Below are positions 8,715 through 17,585 of a stretch of 64,000 bases of DNA, piece by piece; the first letter of the stretch is position 1; each line of letters starts with the position of its first letter. The notes below the pieces were generated by a model, which was not told the origin of the DNA, did no database searches, and saw nothing but the letters and a program-made list of their open reading frames with translations. The DNA lies in NCBI GenBank assembly GCA_036402075.1, contig DASWTP010000187.1, forward strand, positions 62,001 to 126,000, written 5' to 3'. This DNA comes from Chryseosolibacter sp036402075 (lineage in GTDB: Bacteria; Bacteroidota; Bacteroidia; Cytophagales; Cyclobacteriaceae). Position numbers and translations under genes: made by a program.

Positions 8715-9497
8715 ATGGAAAAGGCAAGAATTCAGGAGTTGATCTTCAAGTACAACACGGAGCAGGCTTCTGCTGCTGAAGTGAAGGAGATCGAGCAATT
8801 GCTGGAAGCAGGAATCATCGATCTTGATGCCTTGCAGGAAATCAGCAAAATGGAAAAGGCAGTGGCGAAAATCAAAACGCCCGAGCCCGGTGCCGATCTT
8901 GATCACCGCTTCTACCAGATGCTTGCGTTGGAAAAAGGAAGCAAAGGTTCGTTTTCCTGGCGGGAATTCTTTTCATGGCCTCAACTAGCGCCAAAACTTG
9001 CGCTTGCCTCGTTCATGCTCGTCATCGGGATTGGTGTTGGCTATCTCATCAAACCATCGGCTCCGGCCAACGACCAGATGGCAGAGCTCAGCCAGCAGGT
9101 GATTGACCTCAAGGAAATGATGATGCTTTCTATGCTTGAAAAAGAATCAGCAACGGAGCGCCTGAAGGCCGTGAGTCTCACCTCGGAAATGAGTTCGGCA
9201 AGTCAGCAGGTAACGAACGCACTCCTGGAAACGCTGAACAAAGATGAAAACCTCAACGTACGCCTGGCAGCGCTCGAGGCATTGAAACCCTATTCAAAAA
9301 ATAGTGCGGTCCGGGAGGCATTGATTCGCTCCATCGCCAACCAGGAATCACCGCTTGTGCAGGTGGCACTTGCTGAAACGATGGCCGAGCTGCAAGTCAA
9401 ATCTTCGGTAAGCGAATTGAAAAAAATCCTCGAGTCGGAGAAAACACCAGCGGACGCCAAGTCGAGAATTAAACAAAGTATTGACGTCTTAATCTAA
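8715..9497 (+). CDS. single-pass membrane protein with HEAT-like repeats, candidate anti-sigma factor
   Basis: A 260-aa protein. Residues 1-85 are a soluble helical segment facing the cytoplasm, in the place an anti-sigma domain would occupy; about 93-112 is one membrane helix (LALASFMLVIGIGVGYLI); about 118-150 is a short coiled coil; about 150-260 is helical repeats of the HEAT type (LNVRLAALEALKPY, PLVQVALAETMAEL). It follows the ECF sigma gene by 5 nt. No zinc-finger HxxxCxxC motif is present, so the anti-sigma role is an inference from topology and gene order. Confidence 0.75.
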   Translation: MEKARIQELIFKYNTEQASAAEVKEIEQLLEAGIIDLDALQEISKMEKAVAKIKTPEPGADLDHRFYQMLALEKGSKGSFSWREFFSWPQLAPKLALASFMLVIGIGVGYLIKPSAPANDQMAELSQQVIDLKEMMMLSMLEKESATERLKAVSLTSEMSSASQQVTNALLETLNKDENLNVRLAALEALKPYSKNSAVREALIRSIANQESPLVQVALAETMAELQVKSSVSELKKILESEKTPADAKSRIKQSIDVLI

Positions 9498-9503
9498 ACA
9501 GAT

Positions 9504-10403
9504 ATGAGAACATTATTCATGGCATTGGGATGTATGATCAGCACACTGGCAACATCGCAGCAATTCAGCGAAAAAATTAACAAGGAGTTTACTTTCGAAA
9601 AAAAGTCCGCAGATAATGCGGTCATGGTGGCAAACATCAATGGCAACATTAAGGTAACAGGATATGAAGGTGACAAAGTCATCCTCGAAGTAAACCGCCA
9701 GATTTTCGGCAAGACCGAGGCCCGGCTTGAGAAAGGAAAGCAGGAGCTTCAGCTTGGCGTACTCGATCGCGCGGACACGTTGATCTTCTATGTGATCCAG
9801 GGATGTAATCAATTTGGACAACGACCTACTGGAGACAAAAATAAAAACGGATGGTATAAAAACGGCTGGGGCTACAATTGGGATTGCAAGGAAAGAGATT
9901 GCCAGCCGCAATATGACTACAAACTTGACTTCACCTTAAAGGTGCCGGCTGGAATTCACGTAGCCGTGAGCACCGTGAACGATGGTGACATCATTGTGGA
10001 GAACGTGAAAGGTACCGTAGATGCCGACAACATAAACGGAAGCATCAAACTTACAAACCTTGTTCGCGAGGCAGATGCGAGCACCATCAATGGCGATGTG
10101 GACATCGAGTACACCACCAATCCATCGAAAGCCTGCCGGTTCTATACGCTCAATGGAGACATCAACGCAGTGTTCCAGAAAGGCCTCGCGGCAAGCCTTA
10201 GTTTCGAAAGTTTTAACGGTAGCTTTTATACCAGCATCGATAACCTGACGAAACTTCCAGCGCAGATTGTAAAAAGCTCAAAAGGCGAAGGAATAAAATA
10301 TAAGCTGACCGGGAACCGGTACCAGGTTGGGACTGGAGGCACTGCTTATCTCGACTTCGAAACTTTCAACGGAAATGTTTACCTGAAAGAAAAGGTGAAT
10401 TAA
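9504..10403 (+). CDS. DUF4097 family beta-repeat exported protein (first copy)
   Basis: A 299-aa protein with a signal peptide (about residues 1-19) and a body of repeated short beta strands with the DUF4097 signature words (VNDGDIIVENVKGTVDADNINGSIKL, DASTINGDVDIEY), which suggest a stacked beta fold. An insertion at about 105-135 is rich in Trp, Asn and Gly and holds three Cys, unlike the second copy. It begins 6 nt after the HEAT gene, so it belongs to the sigma module operon. The function of the family is not established; proposed as adhesin-like. Confidence 0.85.
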   Translation: MRTLFMALGCMISTLATSQQFSEKINKEFTFEKKSADNAVMVANINGNIKVTGYEGDKVILEVNRQIFGKTEARLEKGKQELQLGVLDRADTLIFYVIQGCNQFGQRPTGDKNKNGWYKNGWGYNWDCKERDCQPQYDYKLDFTLKVPAGIHVAVSTVNDGDIIVENVKGTVDADNINGSIKLTNLVREADASTINGDVDIEYTTNPSKACRFYTLNGDINAVFQKGLAASLSFESFNGSFYTSIDNLTKLPAQIVKSSKGEGIKYKLTGNRYQVGTGGTAYLDFETFNGNVYLKEKVN

Positions 10404-10510
10404 AAAATAGACCAATGGACAACAATGAAATCCCTGCATACGAAACAAAGTGACGATACCAGCATGCGATTTCATAGCAGCATTCAATTAGAAAAACGGA
10501 AATTAATAAT

Positions 10511-11338
10511 ATGAAAAAGAATTTTTTGACAATAGCCCTGACCTTGATAACGCTCGGATTGATATTGGCAGGTTCTGCCGCTTTTGCACAAGGCACGAAC
10601 GAGTTTACCATACCACTTTCGGATCCGGCAAAACGTGGTAAACTAAAAGCCCACCTGAATTATGGTTCAATTACGGTGAAAGGCACCGGACGAAAAGATA
10701 TCCTGGTTAAATATAAAACGGAAGCCGATGACGATAACCACCAACACAACCGCAAAAATGTTGAAGGCATGAAACGTGTAAGCGGTGGAGGAATGGACCT
10801 CGAGGCATCTGAGAACAACAACTACGTAAAAATCTCATCCGATTCGTGGAACAACAAAATGGATCTTGAAATTGAAGTTCCCTCAGCGTTTGATCTCGAC
10901 ATTCACACTTATAACGATGGCGATCTAATGGTTAGCAATATCCAGGGTGAACTCGCGCTCACAAACTACAATGGAGAGATTACAGCGCTGAACGTATCCG
11001 GAAGCGCAGTGGCCACCACTTACAACGGAGACATTAGAATCACCTTTGACAAGATTACGGAGAATACACCAATGGCGTACTCCACGTATAACGGTGACAT
11101 CGATCTGACCATGCCTGCTGCTACAAAAGCCACGTTCAAAATGAAGACAGAGCAAGGGGAGATCTACACAGGCTTCGACATGGAGATCACCAGCAGCGGA
11201 CCAGTTCAGAAAAAGGACACAAAGTCTGGAACATTTAAAATTGTAATTGATGACTGGAAAAAAGGAAACATTAATGGCGGTGGCGCAGAGGTGACAATGA
11301 AAAATTACAACGGAGATATCTATATCAGGAAGAAATAA
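10511..11338 (+). CDS. DUF4097 family beta-repeat exported protein (second copy)
   Basis: A 275-aa paralogue of the preceding gene, with a signal peptide (about residues 1-26, ending AFAQ) and the same repeated motif (YNDGDLMVSNIQGELALTNYNGEITALNVSG, TYNGDI, NYNGDIYIRK). It lacks the Cys/Trp insertion of the first copy. It lies 107 nt downstream and ends in a strong terminator, so it is the last gene of the ECF module 1 operon. The stacked Asn-Gly-Asp turns are the clearest feature. Confidence 0.85.
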   Translation: MKKNFLTIALTLITLGLILAGSAAFAQGTNEFTIPLSDPAKRGKLKAHLNYGSITVKGTGRKDILVKYKTEADDDNHQHNRKNVEGMKRVSGGGMDLEASENNNYVKISSDSWNNKMDLEIEVPSAFDLDIHTYNDGDLMVSNIQGELALTNYNGEITALNVSGSAVATTYNGDIRITFDKITENTPMAYSTYNGDIDLTMPAATKATFKMKTEQGEIYTGFDMEITSSGPVQKKDTKSGTFKIVIDDWKKGNINGGGAEVTMKNYNGDIYIRKK

Positions 11339-11358
11339 AAGAGCAGGTTTACAGAGTG

Positions 11359-11400
11359 CAGGCTTCAGGGTGATCCATTTCAATACCTGAAGCCTGTTTT
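11359..11400 (+). terminator. rho-independent terminator of ECF module 1
   Basis: Perfect 11-bp stem CAGGCTTCAGG (11359-11369) / CCTGAAGCCTG (11386-11396) with a 16-nt loop and a TTTTATTT tail, 21 nt after the second DUF4097 stop. The next gene is convergent. Confidence 0.85.
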
Positions 11401-11417
11401 ATTTATGACAATCGACT

Positions 11418-12560
11418 TTAGTCTTCCAGTATCTCAACTTCGACACGGACATTTCGCCTCGCATTTGCACTGTTCTTATCATACAGAGGACGCTTGCCTC
11501 CCCACGATTTTACTTCGATCCGCTCAGCAGTAATTCCGCTGGCCACCAGAAAATCTTTGATCACTTCAGCCCGTTTCAGCGAAAGCTCTTTGGCCGATCC
11601 AAACCCTTCCTTGGCGCCAGTCAGGCTGAACAGGTTTTTTTCGTCACCCACTGAAAGGATTTTTCCGCTGGCATTTCCGTTGGAATGACCATGTAGTTTG
11701 ATACGCAATCTGCCATTTTCCTGCATCATCTCGAGCAAATTATTCAATTCATACCGCGACTCCGGCTGCATAATGGCTGCATCATTGTAGAAGTAGACGT
11801 TGTAGAGTACATTAATGTCGCCCCGGGCATACCGCACCATATCGAAACGCAGCATGACAATTGTCCCAACCATTTCCATGTTAGGGTTTAGGGTATCAGT
11901 CGCTGCGATGGGGTAGGAGATTTCATTTTGCACTTTCCGATACCCGAACACATTTCCGATTAGCGTGATTCGTTTTGAGCTGCTTTTGGGATCTGGAAGA
12001 ACATAGTAAGTGTTGCCTTTTACTTTTTCAATAAGCCGGCTTCTTTCGGTATCAATTATTTCCACCGTCCCATCGATAAGTTTATCGTTTGAAGCATTGT
12101 ATAACTGCAAGAAAACTTCCGTGTCGCTGATTTCGTACTGTGATGGAGCCAGAGGGACAGCTTCGAGCGCGGGCTGAATTTCCGGTGCATCGAGTAGGGT
12201 TGCATTGAATTCACCATTCGAGGCAATCGGCTGCGTCTGCGAAGGTCCAGCGGTTTTTACCCATGCGTCCCGGAACGCTTCCGTCTGACGCAACGAAAGA
12301 ACTCTGCCGATAGCATCACCTTTCTTAAGCATCTTTCCGAGGTGAACATAATTCAATCCACTTGACGAGTCCTTTAGGATAACCGCGGGTTGCCCTTTTG
12401 CAATAAGGCTTTGACTGTAGGCACGGGCATTCTGATTGTCTCGAAACGTTCCCACAACCACATAAAATCCGCTTGATGAGACGGGTGCTTGCGCAAGCAC
12501 AGATAAACAACAGAGCAAAGCGGCTAATGAAATCAACCAGGAGTTATAAAGCGTATGCAT
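11418..12560 (-). CDS. SPOR-like / OmpA family outer-membrane-associated protein
   Basis: A 380-aa protein from the ATG at 12560. Residues 1-24 are a signal peptide (LAALLCCLSVLAQ). About 30-105 resembles a SPOR-type peptidoglycan-binding fold (GFYVVVGTFRDNQNARAYSQ). The middle (about 140-265) is a beta domain of unknown type. The C-terminal ~110 residues are an OmpA-like domain (LRIKLHGHSNG; LSLKRAEVIKDFLVASGI; NARRNVRVEVEI) that binds peptidoglycan. OmpA domains at the C-terminus of periplasmic proteins anchor the outer membrane to the cell wall. Two wall-binding modules in one protein suggest a structural envelope role. Confidence 0.85.
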   Translation of the reverse strand: MHTLYNSWLISLAALLCCLSVLAQAPVSSSGFYVVVGTFRDNQNARAYSQSLIAKGQPAVILKDSSSGLNYVHLGKMLKKGDAIGRVLSLRQTEAFRDAWVKTAGPSQTQPIASNGEFNATLLDAPEIQPALEAVPLAPSQYEISDTEVFLQLYNASNDKLIDGTVEIIDTERSRLIEKVKGNTYYVLPDPKSSSKRITLIGNVFGYRKVQNEISYPIAATDTLNPNMEMVGTIVMLRFDMVRYARGDINVLYNVYFYNDAAIMQPESRYELNNLLEMMQENGRLRIKLHGHSNGNASGKILSVGDEKNLFSLTGAKEGFGSAKELSLKRAEVIKDFLVASGITAERIEVKSWGGKRPLYDKNSANARRNVRVEVEILED

Positions 12561-12746
12561 GTAGTCAAAAATGGACGCCAAATTTATTTGGTCTGAAAAA
12601 GCCGAAGTACAGTTTTAAGTTCAAACAATGTCGCGAGAAGTTTGATGAGGCAATGTGTTGGTGTCTTCATTCAACATTTTTTGGACTTATTTCACTACCC
12701 CGACAATCGGAATTGCAAGATTTTAGCATTGACGCAAATTACTTCA

Positions 12747-15653
12747 ATGATCAAACTTACATTCACGATCCTCATTGTCTGCGTGTCGAACGTCTTCGTA
12801 CGCGGCCAAGAAATTATAAAGGCGGTTCCCCAGGATAATGTGTTGATAACCTTGCAAGGTGAAGACGATCACATTCAGTGGCAGTCGTCAACCGATGGAG
12901 CAACGTGGGCAAACCTTGAAGGGCGAACACAACCGGCACTCGATATTAAGGTCACTGCAATGCCTGTTTTTTTCCGTGCCGCGGTGATGAAACCACAGTG
13001 CGATGTTCGATATTCCGGATCCGTTAAAGTTGAACGCAAAATAATTCTTCCCACGGTTAGCACATCAGCTGTTACGAGCATTTCCGCCACCGGGGCGATC
13101 TCGGGAGGAACAGTTAGCAGTGACGGTGGTGAGGCGCTGAGCGAGAAAGGGATTGTTTTCTCGCTGTCGCCAGGCCCAACGGTTTCCAACACAAAGGTTA
13201 GCAGCACCGGCACCGATACATTTTCGTCTGTCCTGGACAACCTCTCGCCTTCAACCCAATATTTCGTTAGAGCGTATGCCACGAATTCAGCTGGGGTTGC
13301 CTATGGGCAGGAGGTAAGCTTTACAACGTTACCAACCCCAGTCAATGTTGTATTGCCAACAGTCACCACCGCGAGCGTTACAAGCATCACGGGGTCATCT
13401 GCAATGAGTGGAGGGAACGTTACTAATGATGGAGGCGCTGCCATTACCGGCCGCGGAGTTGTGTATGGCACTTCATCGGCTCCAACTCTGGCAGCGAGCG
13501 TTGTAACCAGTGGATCAGGGACCGGTGTGTTTGAAAGTTCGATAACAGGCCTGATTGCAGGCACTCAATATTTTGTGAGGGCATACGCAACAAACAACGC
13601 AGGGACTGCCTATGGGCCAGAGCGCAGTTTTTCAACATCATCCCCTTTGCCCGTCTTGAGTGGAACCGCGTCAACAAATCTTACGAAGAATTCCGTAACA
13701 CTCTCGGCCAGTCTGACATCAGGTTTCAACATCACTGCGAAGGGATTCGTATACGGGGTAAGCGCAGCACCAACACTAGCCAACTCGCAATCAATACCAG
13801 GAACGGGAACGACTTCTTTTAACGCATCGATCACCGGATTGGCAACGGGTGTCACATACTATGCGAGAGCATATGCCACAAATGATGCTGGAACGTCATA
13901 CGGTGCCGAGACAACTTTTCGCACACTGGATTCAAACGTGATTTTGTTGTTTGTCTCCCATGAGCAAACATATTATTCAGAATATATTGTAATGAGAAAA
14001 GCGCTTGAAGCTTCTGGCTTTGTAGTCGAGGTGCGCAGTTCGTCTGCATCACCCGCCTCGCTTTACATGCAGCCGTCTGGCACCACCATCAGTGCAACAG
14101 CCGCAACATTGCCAGGTGGATCGCATGCGCAATTCACAGAGCAATTTCAAAATCTGTTTGGTTCAACATGGGATGAATCGTTGGATAGTTATCCTGCGAC
14201 AACTCAAGTTGACGGACGCATCCAGGACGTAACGAGCTTCGGTCCGTACCGGGCGATGGTAGTGGTTGGCGGACTGGGTGCACTGGCGTATCGTGTTGAC
14301 GGCTCCTATGCTGCACAGGGCTCAGCCTCCGCTGACGATGTTCAACAGGCCGCGTTGAAGTTAAATCAACTTGCTTTGAGCGCGCTCGAAACTGGAAAAC
14401 CTGTAATGGCGCAGTGCCATGCATCCAGTCTTCCCATATTCTGGCGCATTCCGGGAACGTCTGGTCCTGGAGTTGAAAGCCTCGGTTATAGTTTGCTCAA
14501 AGGTCAGCCGGCAACCGGATTTCCAGATGCCGATACTCCTCCGTTACTTCAATCCTTTGGTGTCACTCATCGCGCAAGCAATACAACTGATGGTGATCGC
14601 ATTACCATTTCAAGCCCGCATTCATCCCTTAATGATAACAGTATGGGTGAATACAAGATCATCACAACGCGCGACTGGTATCCACAAACCGTGGCATATG
14701 CGGCAAGAACGTTAGTAAATATCCTTGGAAGCTATCCCATACCAGAAGGGCTAACAGATCAGAAGTCGGTTTTGATTCTTCATGGTGGGGCTGTCAATAC
14801 TTCCAATTGCAATGCGGCAAACCGCGCGAATGATATCCCATGCAACTACGGAACGGGATCTGGCGATCTGCCAGCGGACTTCACCCACTTGCAGTCGTTG
14901 TTGGGCGATTCACCAAACGATGACTTTTCATTTTCCATCTCTCAAATCAATATTTCTGCCGGTGGACTTCCTGCCAGCCAACAAGAAATACTGAATTACC
15001 TTGACGACTTCGATGTAGTGATTTTTTATAAGCATTGGTCAACAAGCCTTACGCCTGCATTGCTTAATGCGCTCGTCAGTTACGCGGATAACGGGGGCGG
15101 AGTCCTGGCACTTCACCATGGTTTGTATAATGACCTGGATGTCGCTCAGAATAAGGACATCATTGTGGACCAACTTTTCGGAGCTGCATCGCCCCCGTGG
15201 GCTTCTCTCGCTGAAGCGAACCGTACAACGTATCGCTTGTTCAACACAAATTACGGACATTTCATTTCAACCTTTGCAATTCCATTAAGTCAAGCGAACC
15301 CAGCGCTGGAGGCACCAGCTGCATGGCTGTCTACGCCACTGAGTCCGAAGGCCAACACAGGTTTTTCCTTCTATCCAAATTTTGAAATCTTTGATGAGAT
15401 TTACAATCCATTGGTATTTCGCCCCGGGGTAACCTTTGGTCGCAATGTGAATGAAATAACCCCGATCTTTTCAAATAATCAGACTCCTTCAAGCCAGGCG
15501 CATACGGCAGGGTTCGTGAAGTTGTTCAACCAAAGTGGAAGTGACATAGGTCGTGTTGCATATTTCCAACCAGGCGAAAACAAAGCAAACTACCTGCATT
15601 CGAGCATCTATGGCCAGGTAATTCGGAACACGGTCATCTGGCTTTCAAACTGA
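12747..15653 (+). CDS. secreted protein: three Fn3-like repeats, DJ-1/PfpI-like domain, ThuA-like domain
   Basis: A 968-aa protein from the ATG at 12747, which gives a good signal peptide (IKLTFTILIVCVSNVFVRGQ). About residues 30-98 are an Ig-like region (VPQDNVLITLQGEDDHIQWQ). About 100-395 are three ~95-residue Fn3-like repeats, each ending YFVRAYATNxAGxxYG. About 396-690 resemble a class I amidotransferase / DJ-1 fold (ILLFVSHEQTYYSEYIVM; MVVVGGLGAL; Cys557 in MAQCHAS at the nucleophile elbow). About 695-968 match ThuA-like amidotransferase folds (VLILHGG; VVIFYKHW; GGVLALHHG). The Fn3-like repeat type is common in Bacteroidota surface proteins; catalytic function is unproven. It lacks a recognisable type IX C-terminal domain. 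Confidence 0.75.
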   Translation: MIKLTFTILIVCVSNVFVRGQEIIKAVPQDNVLITLQGEDDHIQWQSSTDGATWANLEGRTQPALDIKVTAMPVFFRAAVMKPQCDVRYSGSVKVERKIILPTVSTSAVTSISATGAISGGTVSSDGGEALSEKGIVFSLSPGPTVSNTKVSSTGTDTFSSVLDNLSPSTQYFVRAYATNSAGVAYGQEVSFTTLPTPVNVVLPTVTTASVTSITGSSAMSGGNVTNDGGAAITGRGVVYGTSSAPTLAASVVTSGSGTGVFESSITGLIAGTQYFVRAYATNNAGTAYGPERSFSTSSPLPVLSGTASTNLTKNSVTLSASLTSGFNITAKGFVYGVSAAPTLANSQSIPGTGTTSFNASITGLATGVTYYARAYATNDAGTSYGAETTFRTLDSNVILLFVSHEQTYYSEYIVMRKALEASGFVVEVRSSSASPASLYMQPSGTTISATAATLPGGSHAQFTEQFQNLFGSTWDESLDSYPATTQVDGRIQDVTSFGPYRAMVVVGGLGALAYRVDGSYAAQGSASADDVQQAALKLNQLALSALETGKPVMAQCHASSLPIFWRIPGTSGPGVESLGYSLLKGQPATGFPDADTPPLLQSFGVTHRASNTTDGDRITISSPHSSLNDNSMGEYKIITTRDWYPQTVAYAARTLVNILGSYPIPEGLTDQKSVLILHGGAVNTSNCNAANRANDIPCNYGTGSGDLPADFTHLQSLLGDSPNDDFSFSISQINISAGGLPASQQEILNYLDDFDVVIFYKHWSTSLTPALLNALVSYADNGGGVLALHHGLYNDLDVAQNKDIIVDQLFGAASPPWASLAEANRTTYRLFNTNYGHFISTFAIPLSQANPALEAPAAWLSTPLSPKANTGFSFYPNFEIFDEIYNPLVFRPGVTFGRNVNEITPIFSNNQTPSSQAHTAGFVKLFNQSGSDIGRVAYFQPGENKANYLHSSIYGQVIRNTVIWLSN

Positions 15654-15786
15654 ATTTTGCGTCACTAGACCTTTTGTCAATATGAATTGAGCCTCAGGCA
15701 ACAAAAAGAAAACATGTGACACTCTAGATTTATTCTGCTCGCTGTATTAGCAGCGTGCCAGTCTTGTTCTTAGAGAAATAAAAGTT

Positions 15787-16026
15787 ATGGTAAAGAGAGT
15801 GTGCACATTTTTGATTCTCTCCATGACCCTCAATTCTTTCGCCCAACCAGGCAACGGGAATAGCAATGGACACGGAAATAGTAATGGAAGTGGGAACTGT
15901 GGCCACCCGCCATGTGGAGGTCCCCATCAAACGGTACCGGTGGATGCACACTGGTTGTTATATGCAGGCCTTTTGGCCGGCACTTACCTAACAGGTAAAT
16001 GGAAACGCTTCAAGGTTAAGCCTTAA
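15787..16026 (+). CDS. small Gly/Asn/His-rich exported protein with C-terminal sorting-like tail
   Basis: A 79-aa protein: a signal peptide (residues 1-20, ending SFAQ), a low-complexity segment rich in Gly, Asn, Ser and His (about 21-45) with two Cys (GNCGHPPCGG), then VPVDAHWLLYAGLLAGTYL and a basic end (KWKRFKVKP). The Pro-x-Asp, hydrophobic helix, basic tail layout resembles Bacteroidota C-terminal tags of the PID-CTERM kind. It starts 133 nt after the large amidotransferase-like protein and overlaps the convergent methyltransferase gene by 11 nt. The function is unknown. Confidence 0.65.
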   Translation: MVKRVCTFLILSMTLNSFAQPGNGNSNGHGNSNGSGNCGHPPCGGPHQTVPVDAHWLLYAGLLAGTYLTGKWKRFKVKP

Positions 16027-16786
16027 TTCCACCGTACAGAATTTCACCTTTCACAAGCCCGAATTGTTGCCGCTCCGCTTCAGATTTTTCGTTCACAAAA
16101 TTGTCCTCCAGCGGTTTTAATCCTGCCTGCGCGATGCGTTGGGGATAATCTCGCCCATACTTTCTCACGTGATCATCCTGGCCGAAAGCTCTTTCCCTGC
16201 CCCGCGGATCGGTGATCTTGAAATCTTCAAAAGTCGTATCTGGGATCGGATGGAAAAACGGCACCTGCAGAATGGCAAAACCACCAGGTCTTAACACGCG
16301 GGCGATCTCACTCATTGCCTTAATGTCGCTGTCGACATGCTCAAGCACATGATTACAAAGCACTGCATCAAATGAATTGTCTGTGAAGGGGATTTCATGA
16401 ATATCCATTTTCACCTTGGCCAGGGGTGACTCGATGTCGGCTGTGATGTAGCGGTTCCCATGAAGTTTTTCCATCGGCTTGATGAAGCAAGCCTCAGGGG
16501 CGATGTGAAGAACATCCATCGGCTTCTTGAAAAAATCGGTTCGCTCTTTCAGGTACAGCCATATAAGTCGGTGCCGCTCCAACGCCTGGCACTTTGGGCA
16601 AAGGGCGTTGGGTCTGGCGTTCAATCGCCCATACGGTAGAAACTTTCTGAACCTTCCCTCACACACCGGGCAGGTAACATTGCTCCCGGCATATAAAATA
16701 CTCAGGACCCTAAGCCCCATTCCCGAAACGCGTTGAAGGTATTTTCGGGGAACGAACCGTATAATCAGTGAAATCAGTTTTTTCAT
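16016..16786 (-). CDS. SAM-dependent methyltransferase with N-terminal zinc-ribbon-like segment
   Basis: A 256-aa protein. Residues about 38-68 carry two CxxC pairs (CPVCEG, CPKCQA) that look like a zinc ribbon. A class I methyltransferase domain follows: the SAM-binding region is unusual (DVLHIAPEACFIKPMEKL), then ITADIESPLAKVKMDIHEIPFTDNSFDAVLCNHVLEHVDSD at about 135-170, the acidic loop and post-motif of the methyltransferase-11 type. The substrate is not known. Similar proteins occur in surface-polysaccharide clusters, but no such genes are adjacent. Confidence 0.85.
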   Translation of the reverse strand: MKKLISLIIRFVPRKYLQRVSGMGLRVLSILYAGSNVTCPVCEGRFRKFLPYGRLNARPNALCPKCQALERHRLIWLYLKERTDFFKKPMDVLHIAPEACFIKPMEKLHGNRYITADIESPLAKVKMDIHEIPFTDNSFDAVLCNHVLEHVDSDIKAMSEIARVLRPGGFAILQVPFFHPIPDTTFEDFKITDPRGRERAFGQDDHVRKYGRDYPQRIAQAGLKPLEDNFVNEKSEAERQQFGLVKGEILYGGIKA

Positions 16787-16943
16787 TCAGTAGGTGGTTG
16801 TAAAAACACCTTTCCAACGAGGGAAGCACGGTGTTGAGGGCCGTAAAAATATTGCTTTTCTGTTAAAACTATTTGCCGTTAGGGGCCATCTTTATGGTAG
16901 AAACGATGTAAAAGGGCCTAAACCAAGCCTGACGGGGGCGAAA

Positions 16944-17585
16944 ATGGAAGTTATGCATGCGGAAACTTTACTTGACATTGCAATGATGCATTCTGATTCC
17001 CTGGTCCTGCGGGCAAAACAGGGAGACCAAAATGCCCAGGGCAAGCTGGTCCAGCTGTGGTACAAACGGATCTATAATTTCAGTTATAAATTCTTCCAGG
17101 ACCACGACATGGCGATGGAGGTCTCGCAGAAGACGTTCATTTCGATGTGCAAAAATCTTCAAGGCCTGCAGGACACGCTGCGATTCAAGTCATGGCTTTA
17201 CAAAATTGCCGTGAACTATTGCCGCGAAGAAGCGCGTAAAACCAAGAACAGCCGCTCGCTCTCCTTTGACACCGTTTGGAACCGCGAGGCTGAGGATTCA
17301 CCACGCTGGGAATCTTCGGGACAACGAAATGATAGCCCCGAAAGACAGCTTGAGCACCTCGAACTCTCGGACATTCTTCAGCAAGCGCTATTGGCATTGA
17401 ATGAAGAACAGCGGGAGGTCGTGATAATGAAGGAGTATGAAGGCCTGAAATTCCGTGAGATCGCTGAGGTGCTCAATATCTCGGAAAATACGGTCAAGTC
17501 GCGAATGTACTATGGGCTTGACGGACTTAGGAAAATTTTAGAAAAGCAGAACATTAATAAAGATACAATCGGCTATGAATTATAA
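16944..17585 (+). CDS. ECF-family RNA polymerase sigma factor (module 2)
   Basis: A 213-aa sigma protein from the ATG at 16944 (further in-frame ATGs at 16953, 16983 and 16986). Region 2 (about 35-100) contains DMAMEVSQKTFISMCKNLQ and FKSWLYKIAVNYC; region 4 (about 145-200) contains ALNEEQREVVIMKEYEGL and FREIAEVLNISENTVKSRMYYGL, a clear helix-turn-helix. The stop overlaps the next gene by 11 nt, a translational-coupling arrangement, so the next gene is the likely regulator. Confidence 0.9.
   Translation: MEVMHAETLLDIAMMHSDSLVLRAKQGDQNAQGKLVQLWYKRIYNFSYKFFQDHDMAMEVSQKTFISMCKNLQGLQDTLRFKSWLYKIAVNYCREEARKTKNSRSLSFDTVWNREAEDSPRWESSGQRNDSPERQLEHLELSDILQQALLALNEEQREVVIMKEYEGLKFREIAEVLNISENTVKSRMYYGLDGLRKILEKQNINKDTIGYEL

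Noticed and set aside
12473..12838. 121-codon plus-strand frame between the OmpA and Fn3 genes
   Set aside because: It overlaps the OmpA gene start and the Fn3 protein signal peptide in another frame and has no recognisable domain.
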